Below are positions 49,242-62,875 of a stretch of 64,000 nt of DNA, piece by piece. Source of the stretch: Diprion similis (taxonomy: Eukaryota; Arthropoda; Insecta; Hymenoptera; Diprionidae). Within the stretch, counting starts at the first letter, position 1. Every line of letters starts with the position of its first letter. The DNA is taken from the NCBI RefSeq assembly GCF_021155765.1, contig NC_060108.1, positions 20,733,025 through 20,797,024 on the forward strand, read 5' to 3'. The translations under genes were made by a program, and so were the position numbers. Under the pieces are notes generated by a model. It saw nothing but the letters and a program-made list of their open reading frames with translations, made no database searches and had not been told where the DNA came from.

Positions 49242-50262
49242 GACTTGATGAAAAAAAACCTCCTAAACAATTTAATGGTTATTGTTTTTAACCAGCATGG
49301 CACTGTTAAAAATTCGTCTCCGTATTATTTTTAGCGCGTGACAACGAAATTTTGCGACAGTCAGGCACACACCCCCACTTTGTTGTGTTCTACCTTCGAT
49401 CTATTCGGTAGAAATTTTCTCCGTATTCTATTCTATTTTATTCCTAACACACGAGAGTTTGTCCCCGTCCACACTGCGACAGTAGGCTCTGCGATAATCG
49501 CTGCGCAATTGAAGCTCACGTCAAGCCCTAAACGCGTAATAGTATCGTCGCAATCCTTAGGACTGCGTAGGATTCAACTACGTTTTTGCACTAATGGTTC
49601 GTGAAAATTGCGATGTTTGCCTACAGCGAAGCTGATGTTGGGAACCATGTGGTTCACCCCCACCACCTCGCACCGTTCAGCCGTCCTTCTCCGACTTGGA
49701 TATTCCGTATGCTATTATCTCTGTTCGGTGCATTCGTGTACCTTCCTTTCTCTGCTGGAGCGCTTTAAATATATCTATCCTTTTTAAATTACGTAAACCG
49801 TATTTATCCCATTTCTTCTCTTTGTTCCCAGTTACATTTGCATCCCAATCTGAACCCGGTTCAGGCCAAATAACGGAGCTTCTATACCGTACGAATCAAT
49901 ACGGTACATCGATTATAAATTTTAATTTTATTCACCGTCTTCAATTGACGTTTTACCAAAATTTGTTAAGTCATTAACGTTATTCTGCACATTTGTGCGT
50001 ACCTATACGTACATATTGGGAACGTGAGTGCTTCTCCCTTCTGCTCATGCGTCCCGCGCACATTAACACACGATTCTTTCGTCAATACGATACCTCGACG
50101 TTTCATCGACTTAAAACTAGATATCTGGACTATCGATATCTAGTTGCGTGTCGATATCTAACTGCGTGTCGAGATCGTTGCCTTCGCTTTTCTAACGTAG
50201 CGGCATAACCTCAAAAACTGAACGAGACACCTAACCTGTGATTTTCTATATTTTTCGGAAAA
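49242..50262. promoter_or_regulatory. Divergent promoter region between RETREG and LSM2
   Basis: About 1 kb between divergent start codons. It contains a DRE-type box and an 18-bp tandem repeat close to LSM2, listed separately. Several short open frames here show no family features. Confidence 0.5.
50131..50168 (+). promoter_or_regulatory. DRE (TATCGATA) within an 18-bp tandem repeat upstream of LSM2
   Basis: A perfect TATCGATA, the DREF-binding element of insect housekeeping promoters, lies at 50,131-50,138. It overlaps the first of two copies of an 18-bp unit (tcgatatcta, gt/ac, tgcgtg) at 50,133-50,150 and 50,151-50,168. The box is about 125 bp upstream of the LSM2 start codon, where a core promoter would be expected. 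Confidence 0.55.
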
Positions 50263-51320
50263 ATGGTTAGCGAAATATTTAATAACGCTTTGTGTTTTCT
50301 ATACAGTTGACGGATCGTAATACTCGTCTCATTTCTTCTCTTTTACAGTTATTCTACTCGTTTTTCAAATCTTTGGTCGGGAAAGACGTGGTAGTGGAGT
50401 TGAAAAATGACCTGAGGTAACGTAAATACACAACAATAAATCGTAAACATTCTCCGCACAATCTGCCGTGGTTTGATATAGTTTCATTCAGTATTCAAGA
50501 TTCAGAAGATATGCCGAAATTCAACAACATCAATGGTCCACATACATGTACTGAATAAATATGAATACAAATTCCGGGTTAACAAGTAGTCAGTGTTCTC
50601 AGTTTTTTTCGTCACTTTTTCATCAAACTTATTACTTGAGCTTCATTCGATTTATTTGAGTTGTGAGAGTTATTTCTTTTGTGTCACATGCTATATGTTC
50701 GAAAGCTCCAATTGCAATGTTTCAAATCATACAAGTCTTTTTCCCAGTATCTTTACCAAATTAACAAGCAATTCTGCTCACTCTTTTGTCCGATTATAAC
50801 TCAGTCTATTTTTTCATGTCTGTCTGCAATTTAAATATTAATCTATTTTCTATTATGTATTGTTCTCAGTCACCTTTCGCAAATACCAATTACTCACCGT
50901 CGTTATTATTATATTTTCAGTATTTGCGGTACCTTACACTCTGTGGACCAGTATCTGAACATCAAGCTCACAGACATCAGTGTGACAGATCCAGATAAAT
51001 ATCCTCACATGGTTAGTAATGTTTCCACACGTTGATCAGTAATGTATCGTATAAGAAACTATAATTCAGAGAATCCTAATACATATTAAACATTCACTTG
51101 AATTATTCTATGTATAGAGATACTGTACTTTCCTTAATTTTGCGATTTGGCTGTACAGAAGTACTTGATTCAATTTTTGATCAATCTTTTACAGTTGTCA
51201 GTGAAGAACTGTTTCATTCGTGGTTCTGTAGTAAGGTACGTTCAACTTCCTGGAGATGAGGTTGATACCCAACTTTTGCAAGATGCTGCACGGAAAGAGG
51301 CAGCTGTACAAACCCGATAA
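50263..51320 (+). CDS. LSM2: U6 snRNA-associated Sm-like protein LSm2
   Basis: Four coding segments: 50263-50265 (the ATG alone), 50349-50416, 50921-51011 and 51195-51320. They give 288 nt and 95 residues, the usual LSm2 length. The sequence MLFYSFFKSLVGKDVVVELK, then ICGTLHSVDQYLNIKLTDIS, KNCFIRGSVVRYVQLPGDE and LLQDAARKEA is close to identical to animal LSm2. It carries both Sm motifs. It is part of the LSm2-8 ring on the U6 snRNA 3' end and of the cytoplasmic LSm1-7 decapping ring. The first intron follows the start codon directly (ATG|GTTAGC); the acceptor at 50,348 restores the conserved second residue. Confidence 0.95.
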
Positions 51321-52375
51321 CACATCAGTTCGAGTAATGCTTACATGTATATTATTATTTACAATAAGACGTATTAAAGACCGTTCTGTTCAGTTTGGTT
51401 TGTTTGATAAAGTTTAATTTATTCAACTTTAATTTACGAAACGGATGTTTATTCACGTGTGTAACAAATCACTGAACCCGTTGTCAACGATTTGGCAAAA
51501 GGTCAAGGCAACATGATTGTAAGAAACTACAAATAAAGCTTATTTTGTACAAACCGTAGATGGCAATTTTTTTGAGACTTTTCTTAGATCCCCAATAATA
51601 TGAGAAATTAAACGATTATTTTGTATAATTTTTTTTCCCATTCGTGCTTGAAGTACGGTGTTATGTCGTTTTACGCGGGATTTGTTGACAGAGAAGTTTT
51701 GAATTTAAGTGTCTATATTTATTGCTAATCAGGCCGGGTTGAGAATAATTATTTTTCATATTATCAGTTCTGTCCAAAACCAAATAGAATTTTTCCAATA
51801 TTACAGTTTTTCGGTAACGATATTTGGTTTAGCAACTTTTTATTATTATAATATATTAAAGTACACTTATTATTAAACGTAAATACAAATATTCCTCTAC
51901 ATCTCTTTTATTTGGTATCAATCTTATCATTTAAAACTGCAAATCGATGTTTCAACGAAGTATATATACGGTAAAATAATAGAAACGGGTTATTCTTTGA
52001 ATTTTTACCTCGTATTTATACGAAGAAAGCTAATACATATAACTATAGGTAATTAATTTTTTTAAATAAATTTAAATAAACACAAGTAATCACAGTGTTG
52101 GTCTACCGAAGTAATCAGTGTCTGAGAAAGAAGTTTAGAAATCAACCACTCGAACGACAGCAATAATAGTTTTACCAATTCTACGGATCCTCGAAGAAAA
52201 CCTGACTAGAAGAATATTACACAGCAGGTTGTTGAATCTCTACTCGTAAAAGGTACATCTACATACATGCGCGTACTTTGTTCGTTTCGTTTGAAAAATA
52301 ACCGTCGAGTAAATTTCATTATGCGTAAGTTTCAGTTTAAGCTTGATCAAGCCTCAGTCTCCAAGGCTCAAACCC
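51321..52375. other. Convergent intergenic region
   Basis: About 1 kb between LSM2 (+) and the LMX1 stop codon (-). It contains the LSM2 3' UTR with AATAAA at 51,532-51,537 (about 212 nt after the stop). Nothing else is recognisable. Confidence 0.55.
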
Positions 52376-55300
52376 CTACGCGTGTTCGCCGCTAAAATAA
52401 CTGCTCTGCATCATGAAGAGTTTGTCTATCGGATTATGCATCGCGGCGTGTAGGCTCTGGGAAAGTGTCGGCGCTTCGTGCGGGGGTGGTCCGTGATGGG
52501 AATGAGGCCCCCCAGGATGACTTCCATCTGGGCCCCCATTGTCCCCATCCCCGATGTCGAACCCGGCCTCGGTACCGTCCAGAGAAAGGTCACTGCTGCA
52601 GAAACTCTCGCCGGAATGTCCCGCGTATGTGTCTGAAACGTAGATAAGGAAAATATGCAAAAACGAAGATACCAGGGTGCCGTGGTTGGTCTTTAAAATC
52701 GGCCAACTGCAAGACAAGGTCGAGGTACTCGAGGTATTTCGCAGTGCGTTCGTCCTCAGTAAATTACTATACAAAGAATAAACTGAACCAACGATGCAAA
52801 GTGTATCGAATAAATAGTATTCTCGAAGAAGGAATTACCTATACGGAGACGGGGAAGAAATTGAAAGTGTAGTTCGAGGATTGCGAGTGTCTGCACCGAC
52901 GGTCAGTAAAATTTCTAGTTGTGTTTACTGCACAGTGAACTTGACCATTTTCATTTCTTAGTGTAATAGGAAAATATATTTCAAAGTAAAAAATAAAATT
53001 GAGTTTTCTAGCTGTAATCTGTAAATCTAGTATAGTATATTTATATATATGTGTTGATATTCTCTTTGATTATGGTCAGCGTACCACATCGTCTTCTAAC
53101 TATTCCGATAAATAGATGTTGTTGCAACAATAAATTCATGTTAACGCCTTATTTAACTGAAAAATAAAGTGTACTAAATGAACAGATCCAATGTTGGAAT
53201 CATCAGAAAATGTAGTACTGTCAAGTACAATCCGCAAATTAAATAGTTATGGTTATACCCTGTCATTTTGTAATTCTAACAATATCTAAACTGTTTCTGT
53301 AACCATGTGTATTCTAGTAGAATTTTACATTAACTGCAACAAATAAAATTTTTCTCGGTGCATGGATTTTTCATGTATGAACGAAAGCTCGTGACGGACT
53401 TGGTTGGGTAAAATTTGGGAAACGAAGGCGGCGGCGACGGTGAAGCGTCAACAACTTACCGTCGGGTGAGTAAGGGTTGTTGGGGTTGAGCGGCTGCGTG
53501 GCCGAAGGGAAGCTGGAGGAATCCCCGTCGCGCATGCTCAGCGCGTTCAAGTAATGACCTGTGAACGAGACGGCATAGAAGAAAGGTGACAAACCCACAC
53601 TGCGGAACAGGGAGAGAGAGAGAGAAAGAGAGAGACGCGATGCCACGGAGCCCCTCCTTATATTCTTTAACTTATAAAACTGACGGGGTAAAAGACCTCC
53701 CTTGTGCCTCAGGGCGACACAGGACTTCGCGGGGTCGTCTTCCCAGGAATTTAACGCCCGTCACCCGGTGACACATGCCTCGCAATATCCGTTCCGCAGT
53801 TAGGCGGAGGCTCCGCTCTTTAAGATTTACGTTTTCGCATGCCGACTGACAGACCGAGAAACACAAAAGGAAGAAAAAAAGTGGAGAAGAGCAAATAACG
53901 CGAGCATTCATTCTCGATCGCTGCTTTCCAAGTCGGATGTAGGTGTGCATAAGTAGTCAATCATGATCGCAGAGGGGGTCGTGAGGCTCGGTATTAATTA
54001 GAGAGTTCCTCGCAAAGTCTAAAACTCACTGTGATCGCTGTGAGGACTTTCCCCGGCACGTTCCTCCTTCGGCTCTTTTTCAGCGCCTGGTTCCGCCTTC
54101 GCTTTTCTCTGAAGTTTCTTCATCTTCGCCCTCTGATTTTGGAACCAGACTTGCACCACCCGAACGCTGAGACCAGTGTCTTTGGCGAGGGCCTCGCGCA
54201 CTTTTCTGCAAGGCTTAGGCGACACCTCGAAGGACGCTTTGAACTGGCGTCTTTGAGCGGAAGTCAATATTGTGCGGGGTCTTTTGGGACCGCGACGCCC
54301 GTCCCGAGGGCGACTTTCGTCCAGGAGGTCGTCGTCTGGAAACATTCGACGCAAAGTGATATCCTTGTACTTACATCGTTATACTCACGCTCATTATTAC
54401 AGGGATAAAATTTATCCAAGCGTATACCTTGAGGACTATGAACGTAACGCTCGTGCTCGAAGTCTCTTCTGCATATGGGCTGCCCCTGTCTCAGGATGAA
54501 ATGAGCCCCTCGAGGAAGGCTCTGTCCGCACATGCAGCAGGCGAAACATTCGACGTGAAAAAAGAGGCCGGACACCCGCATCACGAGATCCGAACATCGA
54601 ATCTTTTCCATGCACCGGCTGCACTTCACCGCGAATATACGCTCGTAGTCCACCCTGCAGTAGAGCTTGTGATCCCGGGTGAAACAGGTGTGAACCAAGG
54701 GAGATGAGCATGCAGCGCAAGAGAGGCAATCCTCGTGGTAACTCTTCTCTCCTACTCGCATTACGTATCTGTCCGCAATGCCTCGACCGCAAGCTGCGCA
54801 AATCGCCTCTAGAAGTCCGGCCTCCGTCTTCACCGACACCGGTGGCTCTTTAATAATAAAAATTATACAATGAGCAGAGTTGTTGCGATGTTGCTGAAAA
54901 AGTCCCAGTGTTTGGTTAAAAATATGGATATCGGAATTAGAATTGACATTCAAAGAAAAACGATTATCCAGTTATTGCGTTATATCAATGTAATTGGTAG
55001 ATCATCGTACAATTCGATGTGATACCAACCACCGCAAAGTTCGGAAAATGACTTATAAATAAATTCAAATTTGTAGGGAAAAAGTAAACTATACTTATTT
55101 CACGACATCCAAATAATTCAGAGATATTCGACAATGAGAGAATACTATGTTAATTATATTATCACTGCGATTCTGTAACAATAATTTACTTTGACTCTGT
55201 TTACATGAATACAATTTGGGATCAAACTAGCGAAATTTGAGTATAAACATATGACTAGTTTCGCAGGTCATCATTAAAGGTATTTTGCTGAGCAAATAAT

Positions 55301-56124
55301 ATCGATTGACCTGTAAGTCGTTGTTGATTACAGTGATTCCAATGTGGTGTTATTAAATTTTATTTGACTATGTTTATGTCAGTGAGAGCATCGGATTATT
55401 TAAAAATTAAAAGCTGATCGGATGGCTCGGCGGGAGTCTGTGCAGCTACTACGAGAGTTGATCGACATCTGTTGCAGCGCTCGGAGTTGAACCACGGGGA
55501 GGAATTCAAGTATTTGACGAGAGATACGTCATTCAAACGCCACTTCGAGTGCCAATAAAGGTACTCTGCACATACGCGTAGCTTTGTGCAAATACATACC
55601 CGCGTATTATATTCTATATCCACGTCCTAAGCACGTATAGTGCAAGCTATGCCCTGCAGTGTTATTGCGTTTGCTCCGCGCTTTCGTGCATCTTCCGAAT
55701 CCACGCGGAACACAACGATATAATATTGCGGATCGATTAGTTAGGAACGTAAATTAGCTGTTGAATTAGCCGAAAAGTCAGTCCAAATGCATCGAATTTA
55801 GGAAAGTGCAATTTGTTCGATGATACTGTAGCGAAACACGACCGGATCATCTCTCGCGTGTTTGAACCAACTCGATCGCTGAACACTGATATTTACACTT
55901 CACTCGAAGCTTTTTAAACTGTACAAATTAATGACTGCAGGTGGTAAAATGCAACACGGAATAAGTCGATTCGTCCAATAGACCGGACATTTTTTAACAT
56001 TCTCACCAGAGTTATTGTTGTTCATTCCTGGAGGGAAAGACATTGGTGGTGTCGGTAGCAACGGTTGACCTGGTTCTCCAGGGTGGTTGTTTGGCCCTGG
56101 GATCGACGGGTAGAATTCCAGCAT
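52376..56124 (-). CDS. LMX1: LIM-homeobox transcription factor LMX1
   Basis: Five exons: 56007-56124, 54428-54847, 54030-54335, 53460-53558 and 52376-52632. They total 1,200 nt, 399 residues, close to vertebrate LMX1A/B. A Pro/Gly-rich N-terminus starting [10 protein letters not shown] is followed by LIM1 ([20 protein letters not shown]..., about 56-106). LIM2 follows ([17 protein letters not shown]..., about 115-168). The homeodomain (about 197-256) carries [10 protein letters not shown]-type sequence, [20 protein letters not shown] and [17 protein letters not shown]. The low-complexity Gly/His/Pro tail ends with the LMX1 signature [14 protein letters not shown]. It is a sequence-specific DNA-binding regulator in neural and appendage development. 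Insects can have two LMX1 paralogues and I cannot say which this is. The upstream frame is open for about 46 codons but has no earlier ATG in that stretch. Confidence 0.93.
53611..53635 (+). repeat. (GA)n microsatellite in an LMX1 intron
   Basis: A run of GAGAGAGAGAGAGA with one A insertion, in the intron between exons 3 and 4 of LMX1. Confidence 0.8.
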
Positions 56125-56628
56125 ATTCGTAAGCCTTAAGGATATCGTGGCTGAAGAATTCCGTCGCAAGCTTGCAACGCGTCCCAGCCGCGGCTGACTA
56201 ATACGAGAATTTTCTACTTGAACGGCGTACTGCAGCCACGATTGATCCTCAATTTGGTGCACTGGTATTATGACAGCGATGTATAAAAATCACGAGAATA
56301 AAAGAAAAGCACGTCCACACACAGCTTTCATCCACTTGTCTGTATTATGTGTATATATGTATATATATACTTGTGCACTTTCATAGTCCGTGATTAATTG
56401 TAAGTAGATTTATTATTATTTCACAGAATCATAACTTCTTGCGCTCCTCGCCAAGTTTTTAATTTCAACCTCTCCTGCACGTGGCTCCAACAATCAAGGT
56501 GCGAAGTTTCGAGTCCCGTGTCTCGATTACTCTCAAGAAAAAAATTGGTGCAGTTGTAAGAGGGTTTTCACCCGATGTTGCCAATCGATCCTCCGATTCC
56601 AAGGACACGTTGATCCGCACACAGTGAC

Positions 56629-56662
56629 CGTCGTCGTCGTCGTCGTCGTCGTTGTCGTTGTC
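56629..56662 (+). repeat. (CGT)n trinucleotide repeat
   Basis: About eight CGT units followed by interrupted GTTGTCGTTG. Translated, this gives spurious poly-Asp, poly-Thr or poly-Val frames. Confidence 0.85.
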
Positions 56663-59600
56663 CAGCTGGTGTCTACCTCGTCGTGCACCGTCGGCGTGGC
56701 GACTTCGCTGCGCGATGACAATTTTTTGACAGACGGGAGCATGTGCGTCCTGCGTCTGCCGGACAGGAAAATCATCCCCAACCCCCGAGCGGCGCGAAGC
56801 TGGGCGTAGCCTGAGCAAAAGCTCAAAGGCTTTACGCCGATTGGTCGTAGCCAGGGACTGCCTCCTCGTTTACTCAGGCGGGGGTGGACGCCGGTGGTTC
56901 TCAACCCGACACTTTCACCTCGGATCAATATATTCAGCGGGCCACGAGTACGAGGCATAATGAATACGATTCGCGAATGGTTTAGTGCCTGCAAACTCGG
57001 TATTGGAACTCTCCAAGGCTCGTATAGATTACTGTCACGTACGTCAACGAATTTCTCTCTTGAAACGAGCTTTTCCCTTTGTCAGTTCGGAAAATGCAAT
57101 TCCTCGCTCGTCGCAAAGTAGAAAAGGATAAAAATAAAAACAAATTATTCATTTAGGTGACGAGTAGAAATTCGTCTTTGAAATTTTTCGTTGTAAGATT
57201 GCAAAGTTTTTAATTTACTCAGGATTGAAGTATACTTTAAATTCCATATAATTGAAAATTATGCGAGAATTTCTCGTACAGTATAATAATTCAAACGTCT
57301 GTATACCTCGTTGCTTCTTGACTATAGAAATCAAATAAAACACGTTTAAAATTTCATTTACGAAAACATTTAGCCTCTGGATTTTTCCTCTGTCCAATCG
57401 CAACTCGAATGTTTTTCAAATGTATGATCGAATATGTGAAGTTTCCGGTTAAACATGCGGTTTTTGAATGGAATACTCTGAAAATAAAGACTCCATCATT
57501 ATCCCACGACTTAACGAACAGATTTTTTCAGGTTGTATTTATCCAAACGGCATACGAAAATGAAAAGACAGTTTTTCAATTATCACACCGAATGAACAGT
57601 AGTTTCAGATTAAAGGTTAATTATGAAAGCCTTTTTTTAAGATATTGCTTAAGAAATAAATAAATAAAAAAAATAAAATAAAAAAAAAACAGTCACCATT
57701 TATCAAGACATGGTCGAAGATTTTGAAGATATATGATTCTGAAACTCGAACACAAACTGGTACTTAGTATTCGGTGAAATTGTTTCAACATTGAGGTCAA
57801 TTTCAATGTGATAAAAAATGATATCACGTGTTATACGTATAAGTCTTCGGGTTTCTTGATCGTTGATTAATAGACGTTGGGTGAGATTCGCCCTAAATAT
57901 GCCCGAGGGATCGCATCGAATTAACAAGCTAGACTAAGCAGGCGTAGCATGTCAGTCCTGCATAACTGGAGCCCCTCGGTCGCCGGTGCATAGAGACAAG
58001 CACGTGTTCCCCCTGAATACCTCACTTGCGCAAGAGAGAGAGCGGGGGCTGCAACCCCCTGCGAGCCAAGCCCTGCAGTAGGTCATTGCCAAAGTTTCAT
58101 GCCCAACTAGCCGTGTCATTGAGGAGGGAACGAGCCGAGGGCGAATATGGTTTTGTTTGGTAAACAACGGAGACGAAGGATTCGCACAATAAGGGCAAAA
58201 CCGATTTTGCATTCTATGGTTTTCAAAGTTACGTATACCGAAGCGCGTCTCGTGTCTACTACATATATGTGTTGTAGTGGGTGAATTATTCAGCTTGAAA
58301 TGGAAAGTTTGAAGTTTATTTCGTTATTTTTTTCCTCCTTGCAATCGCGTAATATTCAAACTACTGTAGCTGAAAACAAGCGACTCCTTTATCGTTTCTA
58401 AACTTACAATTTAATTAGACTAAATTTGAATGGTTGTATGAAAATTTTAAGATTAGTCAGCTCGTTCAATTTTTCATATTTGATTCAATTCTGTAGAAAA
58501 GATGAAAAAATCTACATTATCTGCATTTCTTTTTTTTTTTTATTCTCTAATATTGCGGATTTTTAACACTTTCAACAAGTTTTCCTATTCTCGTACTTGT
58601 GATCAAACTAAACACCACGCAGTCGTCTGATAATATAAGGCTGTATCGTGATATAAAAAAACTCCGTATTTTCTGTAAGTTTCGTTTCTGATGGAAAATA
58701 ATGTCAGAAAATAAAAACAAACACAAAAAAACCTCAGCAGATCCGACGCGTTTCAATTTGCACGTGAATAATTTTTCACCAACTCAATCCGCTGATAATA
58801 TGACATCCAGTAGCTCAGTGGCGGCCCAAGAATCGGGCAATTAGTAAATTATCGGATTACACAGAGAAAATAAAAGGCCTGCACCCCGGTTCAGCCACCC
58901 TTAAATACGGGGACGCGTAAACACCGGCTTTCATACATTATACAGGCGACGAGCGCGACCGATGGACGGACGGATGGAAGAATGGGCGAATGGATAAAAT
59001 ATGCTCGGATGCTGCAGGTGCTCACGTGGGGTGCAGCAGCCTAGTGGATGACGCTTTACCCGAGACGTGACGCTGATTTTGTCCGTGTAATTATGTCTCG
59101 AATATCGAACTACGTGCGGCCACCCCCGGTTGCACCCTTTGGTCACGCTTCGAGGGGAATGTCCTGCGGGATGCGTGACGCCGAAGGACGAACCCCGCGT
59201 CGAAACTGCAGGCGCACCTGATGTCACTCATTGTCAGAGAGGAAAAACTCGACCGAAAGTTTTCTCTATCACAAACACAAGCTTTACGTATAAGGTATTC
59301 GGAGCACAAGGGATCACGCTTGCTGAGCGTCGCCTCGATGGATGTGAATTTGATACGTCGATCACGCCCCGGGTGGGTTCTACGGCCTTTGCTTTATTAC
59401 ATCATGCAGGCGATGGGTGTACACAGAGTTGCGCGAAATGCGGTGGAGCACAACCAATGGATAAGTCTTCGGAGGAAGCTGGATATAGAGGAAAACAGGA
59501 ATGATCTCTCGCTTCCTGCATCCCCGGCAAAGGGGCGAAAAATACACAAATACACAATCAAAGACGGTCGATTTGCATCCTGTATTGGAGCCCGAGCCAG

Positions 59601-62600
59601 ATGAACGCGGAATGAAGAGTGGTCGGAGTTGGAAATATTCGATTTCGAGGTGTAGCTTCTGGCTCAAAAACTCATTTCATAGCTCATTTAGGGTACCGAG
59701 TGCGCACGCTGCAAGCCACCAAACCATGGCATCGATGTTCTGAGGGTAATTGTCAGATTTTTCAAATCAGCATTCAATCCTCAACTAAAAAGCGGTTCTA
59801 AACTGGCCTTGAGATAGCCTTCGAACTTCTCATTCTCACACTGCAGGTTCCAAGTTTATAGAGAAAAAAAAGAATAATATTCAATTCGAATTTTGAACTA
59901 CAAGTTCAGATGAGTGATTAACGCTTTTAAAGTCCTCGGATAGCATATTAAATGAAAACGTGACGATTTTTTTGATTTTGAATCACTATAATGGATCCGC
60001 CATTACAAATTTTGAAAGTCTGACCTTGGGTTATCCAAGTTCGTTATCGGTCACTCAAAAAATCTCCGCCTACTAATTTCTACCAAAATCTTCGATTTTT
60101 TTACCATATTGGATAACCATTATGGATTTCTCTAGCCTTCAAAACGTCAAGATCTAGTGAAAACTTAACTTTTTATTTTGGGGGTGATTACGATAACTTC
60201 CATTTTTCTCTGGAAACGAAAAAACGGGAAGTTAAAATTTATCCCTACGATATAAGCGCTTCTCGATATTTAATCTGAAGATTATTTTGTTATTCGTAAG
60301 TCTTGAAATAAGAAAAATTTCAATAATTAGTACAACATCAGCGATTACAAAGTATGCATCATGCACCTTATATTAAACGTAAATCACAAGCACTGGCAAC
60401 AAGCCCGTACATATTATCATTGCGAGCGGTGGATTCATTCAAGATAAATCTATCGCATAATTGAACGCTCAGAAGTTAACAAGACGTAAAAATTCCTACA
60501 GATCTATCGACCGTAAGTTTTCCCCGCAGTTCGTTCCGCGTTCGCCGATCTTCTTCAGGGTTGCGAAGCGCCTGTATCTACATATATCACGTTTTACGCA
60601 GGGAGCTTTCGACGGCGTTCAAACGCGTCTACGCGATCACCGTCAGGACGACGATGTTTGAGGGAAAAAGCGGACGCGGATTTGGCCCCAGTCGAGGTAC
60701 GATCCTGGCTCGAATTCCACGACCCAGGGGGCGGTTCCACCCCAATGCTCGACGCAGCGCTGCATTCCCGACAAAGTAGTCATCACGCATTCCTGGGGCG
60801 CAATCGACGTCCTCTCTCGCGCAACCCCGCGCCTCCTCGTCCTCGTTATCCTAGTCTTTATACGCGGCGAAAGGGCGAGGAAAGCGAGCTGGCTCGTAGT
60901 CGCGATTCCTGAGAGCCACCCCGTGCAGGCTCGAGGAGACAGAGAACCTGTTATTGCCTTTTACGCTCGTCCCCGTTGCACCGTCACAAAGGAAACGGCG
61001 CGAAAGGGCCGAACGATGACAACAGAGGAAAGAGATATTATATTCAAGAAACGCGAAACTTATTGGCAGTTCATTGTTCCACCGAACTCGGGAACACTCT
61101 TGCGGAAATATTTCCGCCTCCGACACCGTCGACCACCACCTTATATAGCCTAGGAAAATTCAGAATGTCGTAAATTCTCTTCGCACTTTCCACCCCTCCT
61201 TTGACAAGTTCTAACTACGATCCTAAGGTTCTTCGATCTTCACCTTCAACGAGAATTTTCACCTCTGTAGGCAGACCTTGCGCTGTACTGTAGAAACGCG
61301 ATTAAAGGTGTGTCTCAATGGACTAGATTTTTTCAAAAACGTGGTATGGATGCGATAAAAAAAATCAGTTACATATGTACGATAATAATTGAGATGAGGA
61401 AGATGCGTTGGTTTTAAAACGTAAAGTACCCAAAGTTCGACTCATTTGCGAAAATCTTAATAAAGGAACAAAAATCAATTAATATACGGTCATGAGGTTA
61501 GTTCCTGACGTCCAAATAATAACATTTCCAGCAAAACTATGAATCCAAATTTCAATCCAGTGACAATATTTTTTATGCCCGAAAAATAATCTCCAACGAC
61601 GATGAGCACAATTGGAAATACACTTAACCGAATCCTTGGTCACTTGTTGTTGGACCCTGTTTTCGCTCAATTCGATTCTCAGCGGCGGGGTATCAGCTTG
61701 ACAATAGGTGAAACATCGATAAGGGAGTACAGACTGTAGGCTTTGCGCACTGGCCATGGGGCATCCGCGTATATGGGGCGGAGGATACGCGCTGGTGTCG
61801 CCTTCGGATCAACGTTGAATTCAGCAGACTTCAAAGAGCGATTTTCCACCCGCTTAAACTCGGCGGCACGTGTCGTCGCGTGGCATCACTTGATTGTTCG
61901 CGGCAACTTCGGCCATAGACTTCGTGTTGCCCGCCACGCGGAGGTGGGAATGGAAATTGAAACAGGACGTCCCGCACGCTGACCCCCTTCACTGTAGGTG
62001 GAGTTCGTCCTGATCTGCGCGAAACGATCGACGTCCCTCTAAAGGATGCTCCCCAGGATGCCGATCTTACTCCACAGATTATGCCCTCCAATGATCTTAT
62101 AAGAGATAAAATTATGCGACGTTTTACACGCGACGTTGAAGGATAATTTCAAACTTCAAACCCTGAAGCTTTTTGACCGACTTGGACGAACTTCCTTTAA
62201 CTTGTTTCTCAAGTTTTTATTACAACTTTTTTTTTAACCGGAGTTGCTGTTTCTGATCAGTAAGAAAAAGGGACGATCATATTGCGAACTCATTCCGGAA
62301 AGTAAAGTGGGCATGTTCTGTAGTTTCGGTCCGTGTTTCTGATATTTACCGGAGCGTCGATCATCCGGCGAGAATGGAGGTTGAAGATTCGGTCCACACC
62401 CCGGGGATACAATATCCTAGGAGCGTGCTCTTCGGCAAACGCCTTCAGGGTACCGGGAACGCTGGGAGTGGTGAAAGGCGAAGCACTGGTGGTTGATTCC
62501 ACACGCAGCTCCAGGATGCGGGAATTTCGGAGGTGCGCTTTTGACAATTCCAAGATTTCGGAGCTTCCAAACAGCTCACCAGACGCGTTGACCTACACGC

Positions 62601-62816
62601 TTGTAGAATAACGCGATTCGGAGCTTTGTTTACTCTGCGAGGCGTTCCCAGGCTCTTCCGTTCCATACAGCAGCGAGCTTCGCGGCTTTGTTTCGTTGAC
62701 GCCGATTCCCAGTATCCGGAAATTCAGTCGTTTGGTAAATATTATACTGCGGACTATGGCCTGTCACCAGTGCCAACTCGTCGACGTAGGCATGAGCCAT
62801 TCCAGACACACCAACG

Positions 62817-62875
62817 CCACCACCACCACCATCACCATCACCATCGTCGTAGGGTGCAGGGTGCAGGGTGCAGGG
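62817..62875 (+). repeat. (CAC/CAT)n repeat followed by a 7-bp AGGGTGC repeat
   Basis: CCA/CAC/CAT triplets run to about 62,850. Three and a half copies of AGGGTGC follow at 62,851-62,875. Open frames across it show spurious His-rich or Val/Met-rich runs. Confidence 0.85.

Noticed and set aside
56125-56262. N-terminal extension of LMX1 upstream of MLEFYPS
   Set aside because: The frame is open but has no ATG upstream within this stretch (it begins at a GTG), and the family N-terminus fits a start at 56,124.
56533-56994. Minus-strand frame with poly-Thr/poly-Asp runs
   Set aside because: Product of the CGT trinucleotide repeat, overlapping several other open frames.
59130-59604. Overlapping plus-strand frames of about 125 codons upstream of LMX1
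   Set aside because: They are open because the region is GC-rich. Three frames are open at once and none shows a domain or phased splice sites.
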